NCBI GenBank assembly: GCA_902585415.1
Contig: CACIDN010000001.1
Span: forward strand, 1-64,000
Source of the DNA: an uncultured Pelagibacteraceae bacterium
GTDB taxonomy: Bacteria; Pseudomonadota; Alphaproteobacteria; Pelagibacterales; Pelagibacteraceae
Direction: 5' to 3'
Length of the DNA: 64,000 nt
Shown here: positions 55,677-63,982 of the stretch, piece after piece
Layout of the letters: every line of letters begins with the position of its first letter
Position numbering within the stretch: position 1 is the stretch's first letter
Notes under the pieces: model-generated
The model's input: only the letters and a program-made list of their open reading frames with translations
What the model was told of the DNA's origin: nothing
Database searches by the model: none
Program-made: the position numbers and the translations under genes

Positions 55677-56521
55677 TTTCTGATTAAAGTTCCTGATCCT
55701 TTATCTGAAAAAATTTCAAATAATATTGAATGTTTTTTTCTACCATCAATTATTGCAACAGCGGTTACTCCATTATTAATAGCGTCTAAACATGTATTAA
55801 TCTTTGGTATCATTCCCTCGGTTATTGTTTCATCTTTGATCATCTCTAGAATTTTGGAAGAGGAAACTTCTTGTATTAGCTTTTTATTTTTGTCTAAAAC
55901 TCCTTCCACATTAGTCATTAAAAGCAATCTTCTTGATTTGAGCGATTTAGCTATTGCCCCTGCAGCAGTGTCTCCGTTTATATTATAAGTTTGTAGATCT
56001 TTTCCTAATCCTAAAGGAGAAATTACAGGAATAAAATTTTCATTTAATATTTTATCAATAACATTAGTATCAATTTTTTTAGGCACACCTACAAAGCCCA
56101 ATTCACTTGACTCTGGGTCAACATAAATAATATTATTTTTTTTTGTATTAATTGAAACTCCTTTTGTCCCTTTTTCCTCTAATGATTTAACAATATCATT
56201 ATTAAAATCTATAAGAACATTTTCTACAATATTTATGATTTTTTTGTCTGTTACTCTTAAACCTCTTATAAACTTTGATTTAATGTTTGATTTATCTAAT
56301 TCTCTTTTTATTCTAGGACCTCCACCATGCACTATAATAACAGATAGCCTTAACTCGTTTAATATTTTTAAATCAGATATAAAATTATTAAAAATTTCTC
56401 TGTCAATAAATACGTTACCCCCGTATTTTATTACTATTAATTCATTTTTATATTTTTGAACGTATTTGTGAACTTCGTCAATAGGAGGACCATCTTTAGG
56501 TAAAATTTTTTCTAGTTCCAT
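55673..56521 (-). CDS. argB: Acetylglutamate kinase
   Basis: Second step of arginine synthesis. Amino-acid-kinase fold: IVIKYGGNVF (near residue 31), VIIVHGGGPRIKRELDKS, GLRVTDKK, NGDTAAGAIAKSL and EGMIPKINTCLDAINNG. Length 282 is slightly short of many homologues. In most alphaproteobacteria engB stands between yidC and argB; here argB follows yidC directly. Confidence 0.96.
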   Translation of the reverse strand: MELEKILPKDGPPIDEVHKYVQKYKNELIVIKYGGNVFIDREIFNNFISDLKILNELRLSVIIVHGGGPRIKRELDKSNIKSKFIRGLRVTDKKIINIVENVLIDFNNDIVKSLEEKGTKGVSINTKKNNIIYVDPESSELGFVGVPKKIDTNVIDKILNENFIPVISPLGLGKDLQTYNINGDTAAGAIAKSLKSRRLLLMTNVEGVLDKNKKLIQEVSSSKILEMIKDETITEGMIPKINTCLDAINNGVTAVAIIDGRKKHSILFEIFSDKGSGTLIRK

Positions 56522-58198
56522 TTAAGAGGCGGTTTTAACAGTAGTTCTTTTCATAATTACATACTGTTGGGCCATAGTAAGAATATTGTTTGCGGTCCAA
56601 TACAGCACAAGTCCTGATGGAAAAGGAGCTAAAATTATTGTTAAAAATAATGGAAAAAACATAAAAATTTTTTTTTGTATTTCATCCTGAGGGGCCGGAT
56701 TTAGTTTTTGCTGCAGCCACATTGTAAAACCCATCATTACAGGAAGAGCCCCAATAATCATGAAAGATGGTGGATCCCATGGAATTAAACCAAATAAATT
56801 AAAAATTGAAGTTGGGTCCTTTTCAGACAAATCTTTTATCCATCCAAAAAAAGGCTGATGCCTCATTTCAATTGTTACAAATAACATTTTATAAATTGCA
56901 AAGAAGAAGGGTATAGAAATCAAAATTGGTAAACAGCCTGATACTGGATTAATGCCTTCTTTCTTATATAGTTGCATCATTGCCTGTTGTAACTTCATTT
57001 TATCATCTTTGTGAATTTCTTTTAGACGAGCCATCTCGGGTTGAACTAACTTCATACGGCTCATTGATTTAAAAGCATAATTATTTAATGGAAAAAACGC
57101 TAATCTTAAACAGACAGTTATTAGTATTATTGCAATTCCATAATTACCTGCGAGTTTAAAGAAATAATCATTTAAAAAAAATAGAGGTTTTACTATCCAA
57201 TAAAACCAACCCCAATCAATTACAAGATCAAACTTTTTAAGACCTAAACTTTCATTGTAACCATCAATAACATTTACTTCTTTTGCTGCAACAACTACAT
57301 TAATAAGATTACTAATTTGGGCATTCGGTTTTGAGTCATAGGAGTCTGTTTCTATATAGTTTACTTTGAATTTTTCGTTGTATTCAAAGTCAGCTCTAAA
57401 TTTTTTATTTTTTTGTGGAATTATACTTGTTAACCAATATTTATCAGTTATTCCTAAAAATCCGTCATTAGCATTTATTGAATATTTTTTGTCTAAGATA
57501 TCTTTGTAATCTTTTTCGATCAGTTGATCATCTAAAACTCCAAGTGGTCCCTCATGTAAAATAAAAAAGTCTATAATCTCTGGAATTTTAGTTCTAATAA
57601 TTTGTGCATATGGGTAAAAACTATAAATCTTATCTGAACTATTTTTAATTTTTTGTTCTATGGTGAATAAATATTGGTTGTCAATTTTTATAATCTTCTC
57701 AAAAGTTAATCCCTGACTATTTTTCCAAATAAGTGTCACGTCATCATTTGGTGTAAGTTTTGAATTACCCTCAATTTTCCAAATTGTTTTATTATTAGGA
57801 ATATCTATATTTTTATTGTTAGATGCCCAACCAGACTCAATATAATAGCCATTTGAAGTTGATTTGGGATTTAATAAAGTTACGAATTGATTGGAGTCAA
57901 GTTGAGTTTTATATTTTTTGAAAATTAAATCATCTATAGCTGCACCTTTTAATGAAACTGAGCCCTTAATACTTTCATTTTCGAAATAAAATCTGTCATT
58001 TAATTTTAATGCTTCTTCTCTAGATAGATTGGTAATTTTTTCAGTAGTGTCTATATTTGGAGCATCACTATTGTTAACAATTTTTTCTTTTTCTTTTCTT
58101 TCTTTTATTTTTTCCGGTGATGGTTGAAAAAATAGGCTCCACATCACTATGATAGCTAAACTAAGAGATATAGCGGCAATTATATTTTTTGTATCCAT
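56522..58198 (-). CDS. yidC: Membrane protein insertase YidC
   Basis: Inserts and folds inner-membrane proteins, with or without SecYEG. 558 residues: TM1 at about 7-24, a large periplasmic domain (about 50-350) and the conserved five-TM core (FFKLAGNYGIAIILITVCLR, FPLNNYAFKSMSRMKLVQPE, KEGINPVSGCLPILISIPFF, GLVLYWTANNILTMAQQYVI). The core arginine of the hydrophilic groove appears in the CLRLAFFPL segment. Second-last in the rpmH-rnpA-yidD-yidC-argB series. Confidence 0.97.
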   Translation of the reverse strand: MDTKNIIAAISLSLAIIVMWSLFFQPSPEKIKERKEKEKIVNNSDAPNIDTTEKITNLSREEALKLNDRFYFENESIKGSVSLKGAAIDDLIFKKYKTQLDSNQFVTLLNPKSTSNGYYIESGWASNNKNIDIPNNKTIWKIEGNSKLTPNDDVTLIWKNSQGLTFEKIIKIDNQYLFTIEQKIKNSSDKIYSFYPYAQIIRTKIPEIIDFFILHEGPLGVLDDQLIEKDYKDILDKKYSINANDGFLGITDKYWLTSIIPQKNKKFRADFEYNEKFKVNYIETDSYDSKPNAQISNLINVVVAAKEVNVIDGYNESLGLKKFDLVIDWGWFYWIVKPLFFLNDYFFKLAGNYGIAIILITVCLRLAFFPLNNYAFKSMSRMKLVQPEMARLKEIHKDDKMKLQQAMMQLYKKEGINPVSGCLPILISIPFFFAIYKMLFVTIEMRHQPFFGWIKDLSEKDPTSIFNLFGLIPWDPPSFMIIGALPVMMGFTMWLQQKLNPAPQDEIQKKIFMFFPLFLTIILAPFPSGLVLYWTANNILTMAQQYVIMKRTTVKTAS

Positions 58199-58200
58199 AA

Positions 58201-58443
58201 TTATTTTTTGTTTTTTAAAGGCCTGTAACCTTCTCCTCCACCTAAAAATTTAATTGGATGACAAGTTATTAGCCTTAGAAGGCCTTTAATAGATCCTTTT
58301 AGAGGACCATAAGTTTTTAAACAATCAATAAAGTAATCTGAACAAGATGGAAAATATCTACAATTGTTCCCTAACAAAGGGGAAATTAAATATTGATAAA
58401 ATTTGATAATTTTAATTAGTATTATATTAATAAATTTGATCAT
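58201..58443 (-). CDS. yidD: Membrane protein insertion efficiency factor YidD
   Basis: 80-residue amphipathic protein associated with YidC. The family core is clear: [40 protein letters not shown] and CHPI with the three conserved cysteines. Ends [12 protein letters not shown]. Overlaps rnpA by four bases and precedes yidC by two. Confidence 0.96.
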   Translation of the reverse strand: MIKFINIILIKIIKFYQYLISPLLGNNCRYFPSCSDYFIDCLKTYGPLKGSIKGLLRLITCHPIKFLGGGEGYRPLKNKK

Positions 58444-58781
58444 AAAATTTTTTTAAAACTTACATGCATTGTTTCTTTAATATCACTGTACTTACTATCT
58501 AAAACATTTTTTTTAGCAATAATTAAGTATGAATATTTTAAATTTATTTTGATAGATTTTAGAATATAGTTTATTATGTTTTTTAATCTCCTTTTAATTT
58601 TGTTTCTTTGAACTGCTTTTCCAAGCTTTCTTTTAGTAATAATACTTAAATTTAATCTATTGTTATTTTTATTTGACAGTTTTTTAAAAAAAATTGTAGA
58701 ATAATAATTATTGATTTTCTTTCCAGATAAAATTTTTTTGAAATCTTCGTTTTTAGAAAGATTTAAAATTTTAATACCCAT
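58440..58781 (-). CDS. rnpA: Ribonuclease P protein component
   Basis: Protein subunit of RNase P that matures tRNA 5' ends. 113 residues, with the signature [20 protein letters not shown]. The N-terminal part is weakly conserved, as usual. Its ATG shares a TAATG with the rpmH stop. The catalytic RNA (rnpB) is not in the window. Confidence 0.92.
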   Translation of the reverse strand: MGIKILNLSKNEDFKKILSGKKINNYYSTIFFKKLSNKNNNRLNLSIITKRKLGKAVQRNKIKRRLKNIINYILKSIKINLKYSYLIIAKKNVLDSKYSDIKETMHVSFKKIL

Positions 58782-58915
58782 TATACGGTTAGTTTTTTTC
58801 TACCCTTTTTCCTTCTCCTTGATAGTAGTTTTCTCCCACCTTTTGTTTTCATTTTAGATCTGAAGCCGTGACGCCTTTTTCTAACAAGTCTGCTTGGTTG
58901 ATATGTTCTTTTCAT
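58781..58915 (-). CDS. rpmH: 50S ribosomal protein L34
   Basis: Short gene of 44 codons plus stop, read directly from the minus strand from the ATG at 58915. It begins [20 protein letters not shown], includes [20 protein letters not shown] and ends KKLTV. This is a complete L34. Its TAA overlaps the rnpA ATG (TAATG), the universal rpmH-rnpA arrangement. Confidence 0.97.
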   Translation of the reverse strand: MKRTYQPSRLVRKRRHGFRSKMKTKGGRKLLSRRRKKGRKKLTV

Positions 58916-59001
58916 AGGTAATATTAAAATATTAGAATTTTCGGGTAGTTATAGAAAATATATATGTATAAGTACAGAAAATTTTTATAATACTTCAACA
59001 T

Positions 59002-59718
59002 ATGGAAAACACAAAAAAATTAAAAATTTATTTAGGTATTTCTTATATAATTTTGATATCCACATTCTTATATTATTTTTTTAGTAAATTTTCTTTACAA
59101 GAAGTATCAACTTATGAGTTTATAAAAAACAATGTAGACTACTTTTCTAATCTAAAAAGTAAAAATTACTTTACATTAATCATAACTTTTTTTTTCTTTG
59201 TAGTTATTTGGGTTTTGCTGCTGGGATTTGGTTCACCAGTCGCTTTAGCATCAGGTTTCATATTTGGAAAATGGATTGGCACAATCTTAATTGCGGTATC
59301 TATATCTATTGGTTCTTTATTACTATATTTAATTACTATTTTCTTTTTTAAAGATTTGGTTCACCAAAAACTTGGTGGTCGGATGGTTTTCTTAAAAGAG
59401 TTATTTAACAGAAATGAATTTTTATATTTTCTAGTTTATAGATTTGTTGGAGGAATACCTTTTTTTATAGCTAATACACTCCCTGTAATATTTAATATAA
59501 AAATAAAAAATTATTTTTTTGGAACTTTAATTGGCATGATACCTCAATTGTTTATTATGGTTTCAATTGGCAGTGGTCTTGAAAAAATTATTGATGCTAA
59601 TACTACTCCACCCTCATTTTTTGAAATAATTTTTTCTAAAGATATATATTTACCTCTTATAGCTTTCTTGTTCATAGTAATAATTAGCATTTTTTTAAAA
59701 AAGCAATTGTATAAATAA
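59002..59718 (+). CDS. TVP38/TMEM64 (VTT-domain) membrane protein
   Basis: 238-residue inner-membrane protein with a VTT/DedA-like domain. GFGSPVALASGFIFGKWIGT is followed by a re-entrant loop and helix, and then FLVYRFVGGIPFFIANTLPV with the conserved arginine-glycine pair. GTLIGMIPQLFIMVSIGSGL closes the domain. Relatives are linked to lipid scrambling or transport; the role here is unknown. A perfect TATAAT at 58986-58991 lies 10 bases before the ATG. Confidence 0.87.
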   Translation: MENTKKLKIYLGISYIILISTFLYYFFSKFSLQEVSTYEFIKNNVDYFSNLKSKNYFTLIITFFFFVVIWVLLLGFGSPVALASGFIFGKWIGTILIAVSISIGSLLLYLITIFFFKDLVHQKLGGRMVFLKELFNRNEFLYFLVYRFVGGIPFFIANTLPVIFNIKIKNYFFGTLIGMIPQLFIMVSIGSGLEKIIDANTTPPSFFEIIFSKDIYLPLIAFLFIVIISIFLKKQLYK

Positions 59719-59724
59719 AATAAT

Positions 59725-59800
59725 TGGTGCCCCTTGCCCGACTTGCACGGACGACTTTTTCCTTACCATGGAAATACTCTACTACCTGAGTTAAAGGGGC
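59725..59800 (-). tRNA. tRNA-Thr (anticodon GGT)
   Basis: 76-nt cloverleaf on the minus strand with CCA encoded. Acceptor GCCCCTT/AAGGGGC, D stem ACTC/GAGT, anticodon stem TTTCC/GGAAA with loop ATGGTAA (anticodon GGT), T stem GTCCG/CGGGC with loop TGCAAGT. Odd: position 55 is G instead of the near-universal U, and position 18 is A instead of G, so the G18-U55 tertiary pair is replaced in a covarying way. Confidence 0.95.
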
Positions 59801-59815
59801 TTTTTAGAAGTGATC

Positions 59816-59844
59816 AATTTACTGTATAAAATTAATTTTTTCAA
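59816..59844 (-). promoter_or_regulatory. Candidate tRNA-Thr promoter
   Basis: Minus strand TTGAAA (59844-59839), 17-base spacer, TAAATT (59821-59816), about 15 bases before the tRNA. Consensus match only. Confidence 0.4.
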
Positions 59845-59898
59845 ATTATTGCCTTATTTTTTTTTTTTAATATAAGTATAATTTTGTTAAGGAAATTT

Positions 59899-60093
59899 AT
59901 GGGAATTCACTACGATTATAAATCTACAAGAGGCGCCAAGGCTATGGAGAAGCAAGCTAAAAGAGAAAAAAAGCTTGCTGAGAAAAGAGCAAAAAAACAA
60001 CTTAAGTCTGGCTTAAATAAAAAAGAGGATGAAACAATCCCTATTGATCAAGTAGTCACACTAGAACACTTAACAAATCCTGAAAAAAAATAA
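59899..60093 (+). CDS. Small basic protein of unknown function (64 aa)
   Basis: From the ATG at 59899, with AAGGA seven bases upstream. An open TTG at 59884 is less likely as start. The protein has 64 residues: MGIHYDYKSTRGAKAMEK, then a Lys/Arg/Ala/Glu-rich, probably helical middle, and an acidic C-terminal part with TIPIDQVVTLEHLTNPEKK. I do not recognise the family. The TATAAT at 59877-59882 may be its promoter. Confidence 0.72.
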   Translation: MGIHYDYKSTRGAKAMEKQAKREKKLAEKRAKKQLKSGLNKKEDETIPIDQVVTLEHLTNPEKK

Positions 60094-60098
60094 CAAGA

Positions 60099-60209
60099 AT
60101 GAATAACAAAAGAAAGCCCTCAAAGCTTGATCTTGAAAGGGCTTTACGTCAAAACTTAAGAAAAAGAAAAATTTTCAAAAAACCAAAAAAAAAAAATGAT
60201 ACTAAATGA
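60099..60209 (+). CDS. Very small basic protein (36 aa) before dcd
   Basis: ATG at 60099, five bases after the previous stop; stop TGA at 60207-60209, overlapping the dcd start by 14 bases. The peptide begins MNNKRKPSKLDLERALRQNL and continues with a strongly basic tail ending NDTK. The KLDLERALRQNLRKRK pattern looks like a structured amphipathic helix and recalls short conserved alphaproteobacterial peptides, but I cannot name a family. In-frame overlap and lack of a gap to dcd suggest it is translated. Confidence 0.55.
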   Translation: MNNKRKPSKLDLERALRQNLRKRKIFKKPKKKNDTK

Positions 60210-60747
60210 TAAACAAATAAAAAAGTTATCTGAAGAAGAAGAAATGATAACACCTTTCGTCCCAGAAAGTATATCAAAAGGTATAAGTCACGGACTTAAC
60301 TCTTTTGGTTATGACTTAAGATGTGGCTCAGAATTTAAAATATTTACAAATATAAAAGGTGCTACAGCTGACCCAAAAAATTTTAGTGAGGATAATTTTG
60401 TGACAGTTAAAGGTGAAGAGTCCATATTAATACCTCCAAATTCATTTGCACTAGCAAGTAGTTTAGAATATTTCAAGATGCCAAGAAATGTCACAGGACT
60501 TGTTACAGCTAAATCTACTTATGCAAGATGCGGGTTAGGTACTCCTCCAACAGTTTTAGAAGCAGGATGGCATGGAAATTTAGTTTTAGAGTTTTCTAAT
60601 CACACAAGTAATTCTATAAAACTTTATGCCAATAGTGGCGCTGCACAAATATTATTTTTCAAAGGAGATCAACCGGAGGTTTCTTACTCAGATAGAAAAG
60701 GTAAGTATCATGGCCAAGTTGGAATTACTCTAGCAAAATCAAAATAA
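60196..60747 (+). CDS. dcd: dCTP deaminase
   Basis: Makes dUTP from dCTP, the main source of dTTP precursors in many proteobacteria. Trimeric dUTPase-like fold over 183 residues: ISHGLNSFGYDLRCGSEF, YFKMPRNVTGLVTAKSTYAR, GTPPTVLEAGWHGNLVLEFS with the catalytic Glu, and AAQILFFKGDQPEVSY. It abuts murA (its TAA directly precedes the murA ATG). Confidence 0.96.
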   Translation: MILNDKQIKKLSEEEEMITPFVPESISKGISHGLNSFGYDLRCGSEFKIFTNIKGATADPKNFSEDNFVTVKGEESILIPPNSFALASSLEYFKMPRNVTGLVTAKSTYARCGLGTPPTVLEAGWHGNLVLEFSNHTSNSIKLYANSGAAQILFFKGDQPEVSYSDRKGKYHGQVGITLAKSK

Positions 60748-62016
60748 ATGAAAAGATTTTTAATAAATGGCCCTAACAAAGGTGTTAAGGGTGAAATTAA
60801 TGTAAGTGGTGCTAAAAATTCTTGCTTGCCTTTAATGGCAGCTTCAATTTTGTTTAAGAAAAAAGTTATTTTAAGAAATGCACCCTTTGTGAAGGATGTT
60901 TTGACCATGAAAGATTTGCTTATATCTTTAGGTTCAAAAGTTGAGCTCATAAAAGAAAAAAAAATTATTAAAATAACAAATAACAAAAAACATAAATTAA
61001 TTGTTCCATACAATTTAGTTTCTACTATGAGAGCAGGCGTTTTAACAATGGGACCTTTATTAGCCAGATATCCAAAAAGTAAAATTAGAGTTGCTTTAGG
61101 TGGAGGTTGTGCTTTAGGTATTAGAGACACTTCTTGGCATCTTTCAGGATTTAAAAGTCTTGGTGCGGATAATACTCTTAACAGAGGTTATGTGAACATC
61201 TACTCAAAAAATGGTTTAAAAGGAAATATTTTTAAATTTCCAAAAGTTACTGTTACAGGAAGTTCAAATTTGATTATGGCATCAGTGCTTATAAAGGGAG
61301 AACACATAATCAAAAATATTTCAATAGAACCTGAAGTAAAAGATTTGATTAAGTTTTTAAATAATTCTGGGGCAAATATAAAGTTTATAGGAAAAAGATC
61401 TATAAAAATTCAAGGGGTTAATGAACTTGTAAATGGCGATCATACCATTATTGGTGATAGGATTGAAGCTTTTAGCTACTTATGTGTCGCTGCGATAACG
61501 AATGGAAAAATCAAGGTAAAAAAAGTTGATCCCAAATACTTAAATGCAGAATTAAGAATATTAAAAAAAATCGGATACAAAATAGAAACTAATGTGAATT
61601 CAATCATGATTTCACCAGGTAAAAAAACAAAACCTATATCAATTAAAACTGGTCCTTGGCCACAATTTGCCACTGACAATATGCCAATTATTCTCGCAGT
61701 TTTAACAAAGGTTTCTGGAAAAAGTGTAATTGAAGAAACAATATTCTCCAATAGATTTATGGCGGTCCCAGAGTTAAAAAGAATGGGCGCAAAAATATCA
61801 ATAAAAAAAAATAAGGCATTTGTTATTGGACAAAAAAAATTAAATGCTGCAGATTGTATTTCATCAGATTTGAGAACCACATTTTCAATAATCTTAGGAG
61901 CAATATCGGCCGAGGGATCTTCTACAATATCCAGAATTTATCATGGTTTAAGAGGTTATGAAAACTTAAAAATTAAGCTCAAAAAATTAGGTATTAAAAT
62001 CAAACTAAAAAAATAA
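60748..62016 (+). CDS. murA: UDP-N-acetylglucosamine 1-carboxyvinyltransferase
   Basis: First committed step of peptidoglycan synthesis, using phosphoenolpyruvate; target of fosfomycin. 422 residues. Motifs: SGAKNSCLPLMAASILF (with the Lys/Asn of the active site), STMRAGVLTMGPLLARY, the loop around GGGCALGIRDTSWHL (Cys at the usual catalytic-loop position), and PQFATDNMPIILAVLT. The downstream neighbour is DUF2948, as in other alphaproteobacteria. Confidence 0.96.
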   Translation: MKRFLINGPNKGVKGEINVSGAKNSCLPLMAASILFKKKVILRNAPFVKDVLTMKDLLISLGSKVELIKEKKIIKITNNKKHKLIVPYNLVSTMRAGVLTMGPLLARYPKSKIRVALGGGCALGIRDTSWHLSGFKSLGADNTLNRGYVNIYSKNGLKGNIFKFPKVTVTGSSNLIMASVLIKGEHIIKNISIEPEVKDLIKFLNNSGANIKFIGKRSIKIQGVNELVNGDHTIIGDRIEAFSYLCVAAITNGKIKVKKVDPKYLNAELRILKKIGYKIETNVNSIMISPGKKTKPISIKTGPWPQFATDNMPIILAVLTKVSGKSVIEETIFSNRFMAVPELKRMGAKISIKKNKAFVIGQKKLNAADCISSDLRTTFSIILGAISAEGSSTISRIYHGLRGYENLKIKLKKLGIKIKLKK

Positions 62017-62417
62017 TGCCCAAGAAATATTTAGCTAAAATTTTAGCAAGAGATTTGAATGGATTAAACCTGATTTCTTTATATTGTCACAAATCAATTT
62101 TAAAAGTATCAGACATTAAATTTCTAAAAAAAAATAAGATTTTTCTATTATCTTTACAGAGAAACTCAATTAAAGCCAAAAACAAAAATAAAGTATTGAG
62201 CATATGTAAATTCGAATTTATTGATCATGCTAGGTCAAAAAATATAAATCAATATTCATCAAAAGAAAACTTGTCACTTCTTGCTATAGATACTATTAAA
62301 ACAAAAAATTGCTTCGAATTTAATTTGTTATTTTCTAATAATGGCTTTATAACGTTATTCTCAGAAATTATAGAAGTTACACTTGAAGACTTAAAAGAAA
62401 TTAAAAATGATTTATAG
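62016..62417 (+). CDS. DUF2948 family protein
   Basis: 133-residue protein, assigned by the position between murA and hisD and by the pattern LNGLNLISLYCHKSILKVSD, KNKIFLLSLQRN and CKFEFIDHA with a late EVTLEDLKEI. These are the blocks of DUF2948. Function unknown. It overlaps murA by one base and hisD by 11 bases. Low complexity and Lys-rich, like its neighbours. Confidence 0.75.
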   Translation: MPKKYLAKILARDLNGLNLISLYCHKSILKVSDIKFLKKNKIFLLSLQRNSIKAKNKNKVLSICKFEFIDHARSKNINQYSSKENLSLLAIDTIKTKNCFEFNLLFSNNGFITLFSEIIEVTLEDLKEIKNDL

Positions 62418-63687
62418 ATTAAACGCAAATAGTAAAAATTTTCAAAAGGATCTAATTAAAAAAATAAATAAGAGGTCAGTTTTTTCTGATAAGGATTATA
62501 ATGTTGCAAAAAAAATCATTTCAGATGTAAAAAAAAATGGTGATAAAGCAGTACTTAAATATGAAAAAAAATTTAATAAAAATAACAAGCTTAAAACAAA
62601 TAATGACAATTTAATTAGAAATATTAAAAAATTAAATCCAAAAGTAAAAGATTCTATAGATTTCGCATTCCAAAGAATTCTATCATTTCATAAAAACCAA
62701 AAGTCAAAAGACATTAAATTTTCAGATAGATTAAATAACAGAATTGATTACAAGTACAAACCGTTGAATTCAGTTGGAATTTATATACCTGGTGGCAATG
62801 CAAGTTTTCCTTCTACAGTTTTAATGAATGCAATTCCCGCTATGTTGGCAGGTGTTAAGAGAATTGTTATTGCTAATCCCGTAAGAGGTAAAGATCAAAG
62901 TGCTGCTGTTTTATACGCTGCTAAAAAGTGTGGTGTAAAAGAAATTTATAGAGTAGGCGGAGCACAAGCTATAGCCGCTCTTACTTACGGAACAAAAACA
63001 ATCAAACGAGTAGATAAAATAGTTGGACCAGGCAATATTTATGTCGCAGCAGCGAAAAAAATAGTTTTTGGTGAAGTTGGCATTGATATGATTGCTGGTC
63101 CATCGGAGATAACAGTCGTTGCAGATAAAACCTCAAATATAAAATGGGTTGCAGCTGACTTAATTGGTCAAGCAGAACACGATATTAATGCTCAATGCAT
63201 CCTTATTTCAAAGAATAAAGAATTAATTGATAAAGTTCAAAAAGAATTAGTAATACAGTTACAAAGTTTGCCACGTAAAAAAATTGCATTAGGTAGCTTA
63301 AAAAAAAATGGTTTATTGATTTTTGCAAATTCAGATAAAAAAATTTCTGATACTATAAACATTATAGCACCAGAACACTTAGAACTTAGTTTAGATAAAT
63401 ATAAATCTATTTTAAAAAATATAAAAAACGCAGGCTCGATATGTACTGGGAAATATTCAGCGATGGCTGTGACAGATTATTGTGCGGGTAGCAATCATAC
63501 TTTACCTACACACTCCTCAGCAAAATTTTTCAGCGGGCTATCTGTATTTGATTTTTTTAAAAGAATTTCTTATATAAATTTATCAAAAAAGGGTATTGAA
63601 ACTATTGGTGAAAAAGTTATAAATCTTGCAACTTATGAAGGTTTAGATGGACACGCTAAATCAGTTAAATTAAGAATAGGAGAATAA
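62407..63687 (+). CDS. hisD: Histidinol dehydrogenase
   Basis: Last two oxidations of histidine synthesis (zinc, NAD). 426 residues: VGIYIPGGNASFPSTVLMNA, YRVGGAQAIAALTYGT, GPGNIYVAAAKKIVFGEVGI, GPSEITVVAD, GQAEHDINAQ and the zinc/catalytic block APEHLEL. CAGSNHTLPTHSSAKFFSGL is near the C-terminus. GGAG in its last codons serves as the infA ribosome-binding site. hisC is about 48 kb away, so histidine genes are scattered. Confidence 0.96.
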   Translation: MIYRLNANSKNFQKDLIKKINKRSVFSDKDYNVAKKIISDVKKNGDKAVLKYEKKFNKNNKLKTNNDNLIRNIKKLNPKVKDSIDFAFQRILSFHKNQKSKDIKFSDRLNNRIDYKYKPLNSVGIYIPGGNASFPSTVLMNAIPAMLAGVKRIVIANPVRGKDQSAAVLYAAKKCGVKEIYRVGGAQAIAALTYGTKTIKRVDKIVGPGNIYVAAAKKIVFGEVGIDMIAGPSEITVVADKTSNIKWVAADLIGQAEHDINAQCILISKNKELIDKVQKELVIQLQSLPRKKIALGSLKKNGLLIFANSDKKISDTINIIAPEHLELSLDKYKSILKNIKNAGSICTGKYSAMAVTDYCAGSNHTLPTHSSAKFFSGLSVFDFFKRISYINLSKKGIETIGEKVINLATYEGLDGHAKSVKLRIGE

Positions 63688-63690
63688 TAT

Positions 63691-63906
63691 TTGACAAAAC
63701 AAGACTCTTTAGAATTTAAAGGAAAAGTTATTGATCTTTTACCAAATGCAATGTTTAGAGTAAAGTTGGAGAACAACCATATTGTAACTGCTCACACCGC
63801 AGGAAAGTTAAGAAAAAATAGAATTCGGGTTTTGCAAGGAGATAATGTTACAGTAGAAGTCACCCCTTATGATTTAACAAAAGGGCGTATCATATTTAGA
63901 TTTTAA
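63691..63906 (+). CDS. infA: Translation initiation factor IF-1
   Basis: 71-residue S1/OB-fold protein bound to the A site during initiation. [40 protein letters not shown] and [20 protein letters not shown] are a full match. The start codon is TTG (63691), with AGGAG ten bases upstream inside hisD; no ATG gives a complete protein. It follows hisD after three bases and is followed by tRNA-Phe one base later. Confidence 0.95.
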   Translation: MTKQDSLEFKGKVIDLLPNAMFRVKLENNHIVTAHTAGKLRKNRIRVLQGDNVTVEVTPYDLTKGRIIFRF

Positions 63907-63907
63907 T

Positions 63908-63982
63908 GGCCTTGTAGCTCAGTAGTAGAGCAGTACCCTGAAAAGGTATGTGTCGTAAGTGCGATTCTTACCAAGGCCACCA
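63908..63982 (+). tRNA. tRNA-Phe (anticodon GAA)
   Basis: 75-nt cloverleaf, CCA encoded. Acceptor GGCCTTG/CAAGGCC, D stem GCTC/GAGC with loop AGTAGTA, anticodon stem GTACC/GGTAT (one G-U) with loop CTGAAAA (anticodon GAA), variable loop GTGTC, T stem GTAAG/CTTAC with loop TGCGATT. As in the tRNA-Thr above, position 18 is A (63924) and position 55 is G (63961). Confidence 0.95.
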
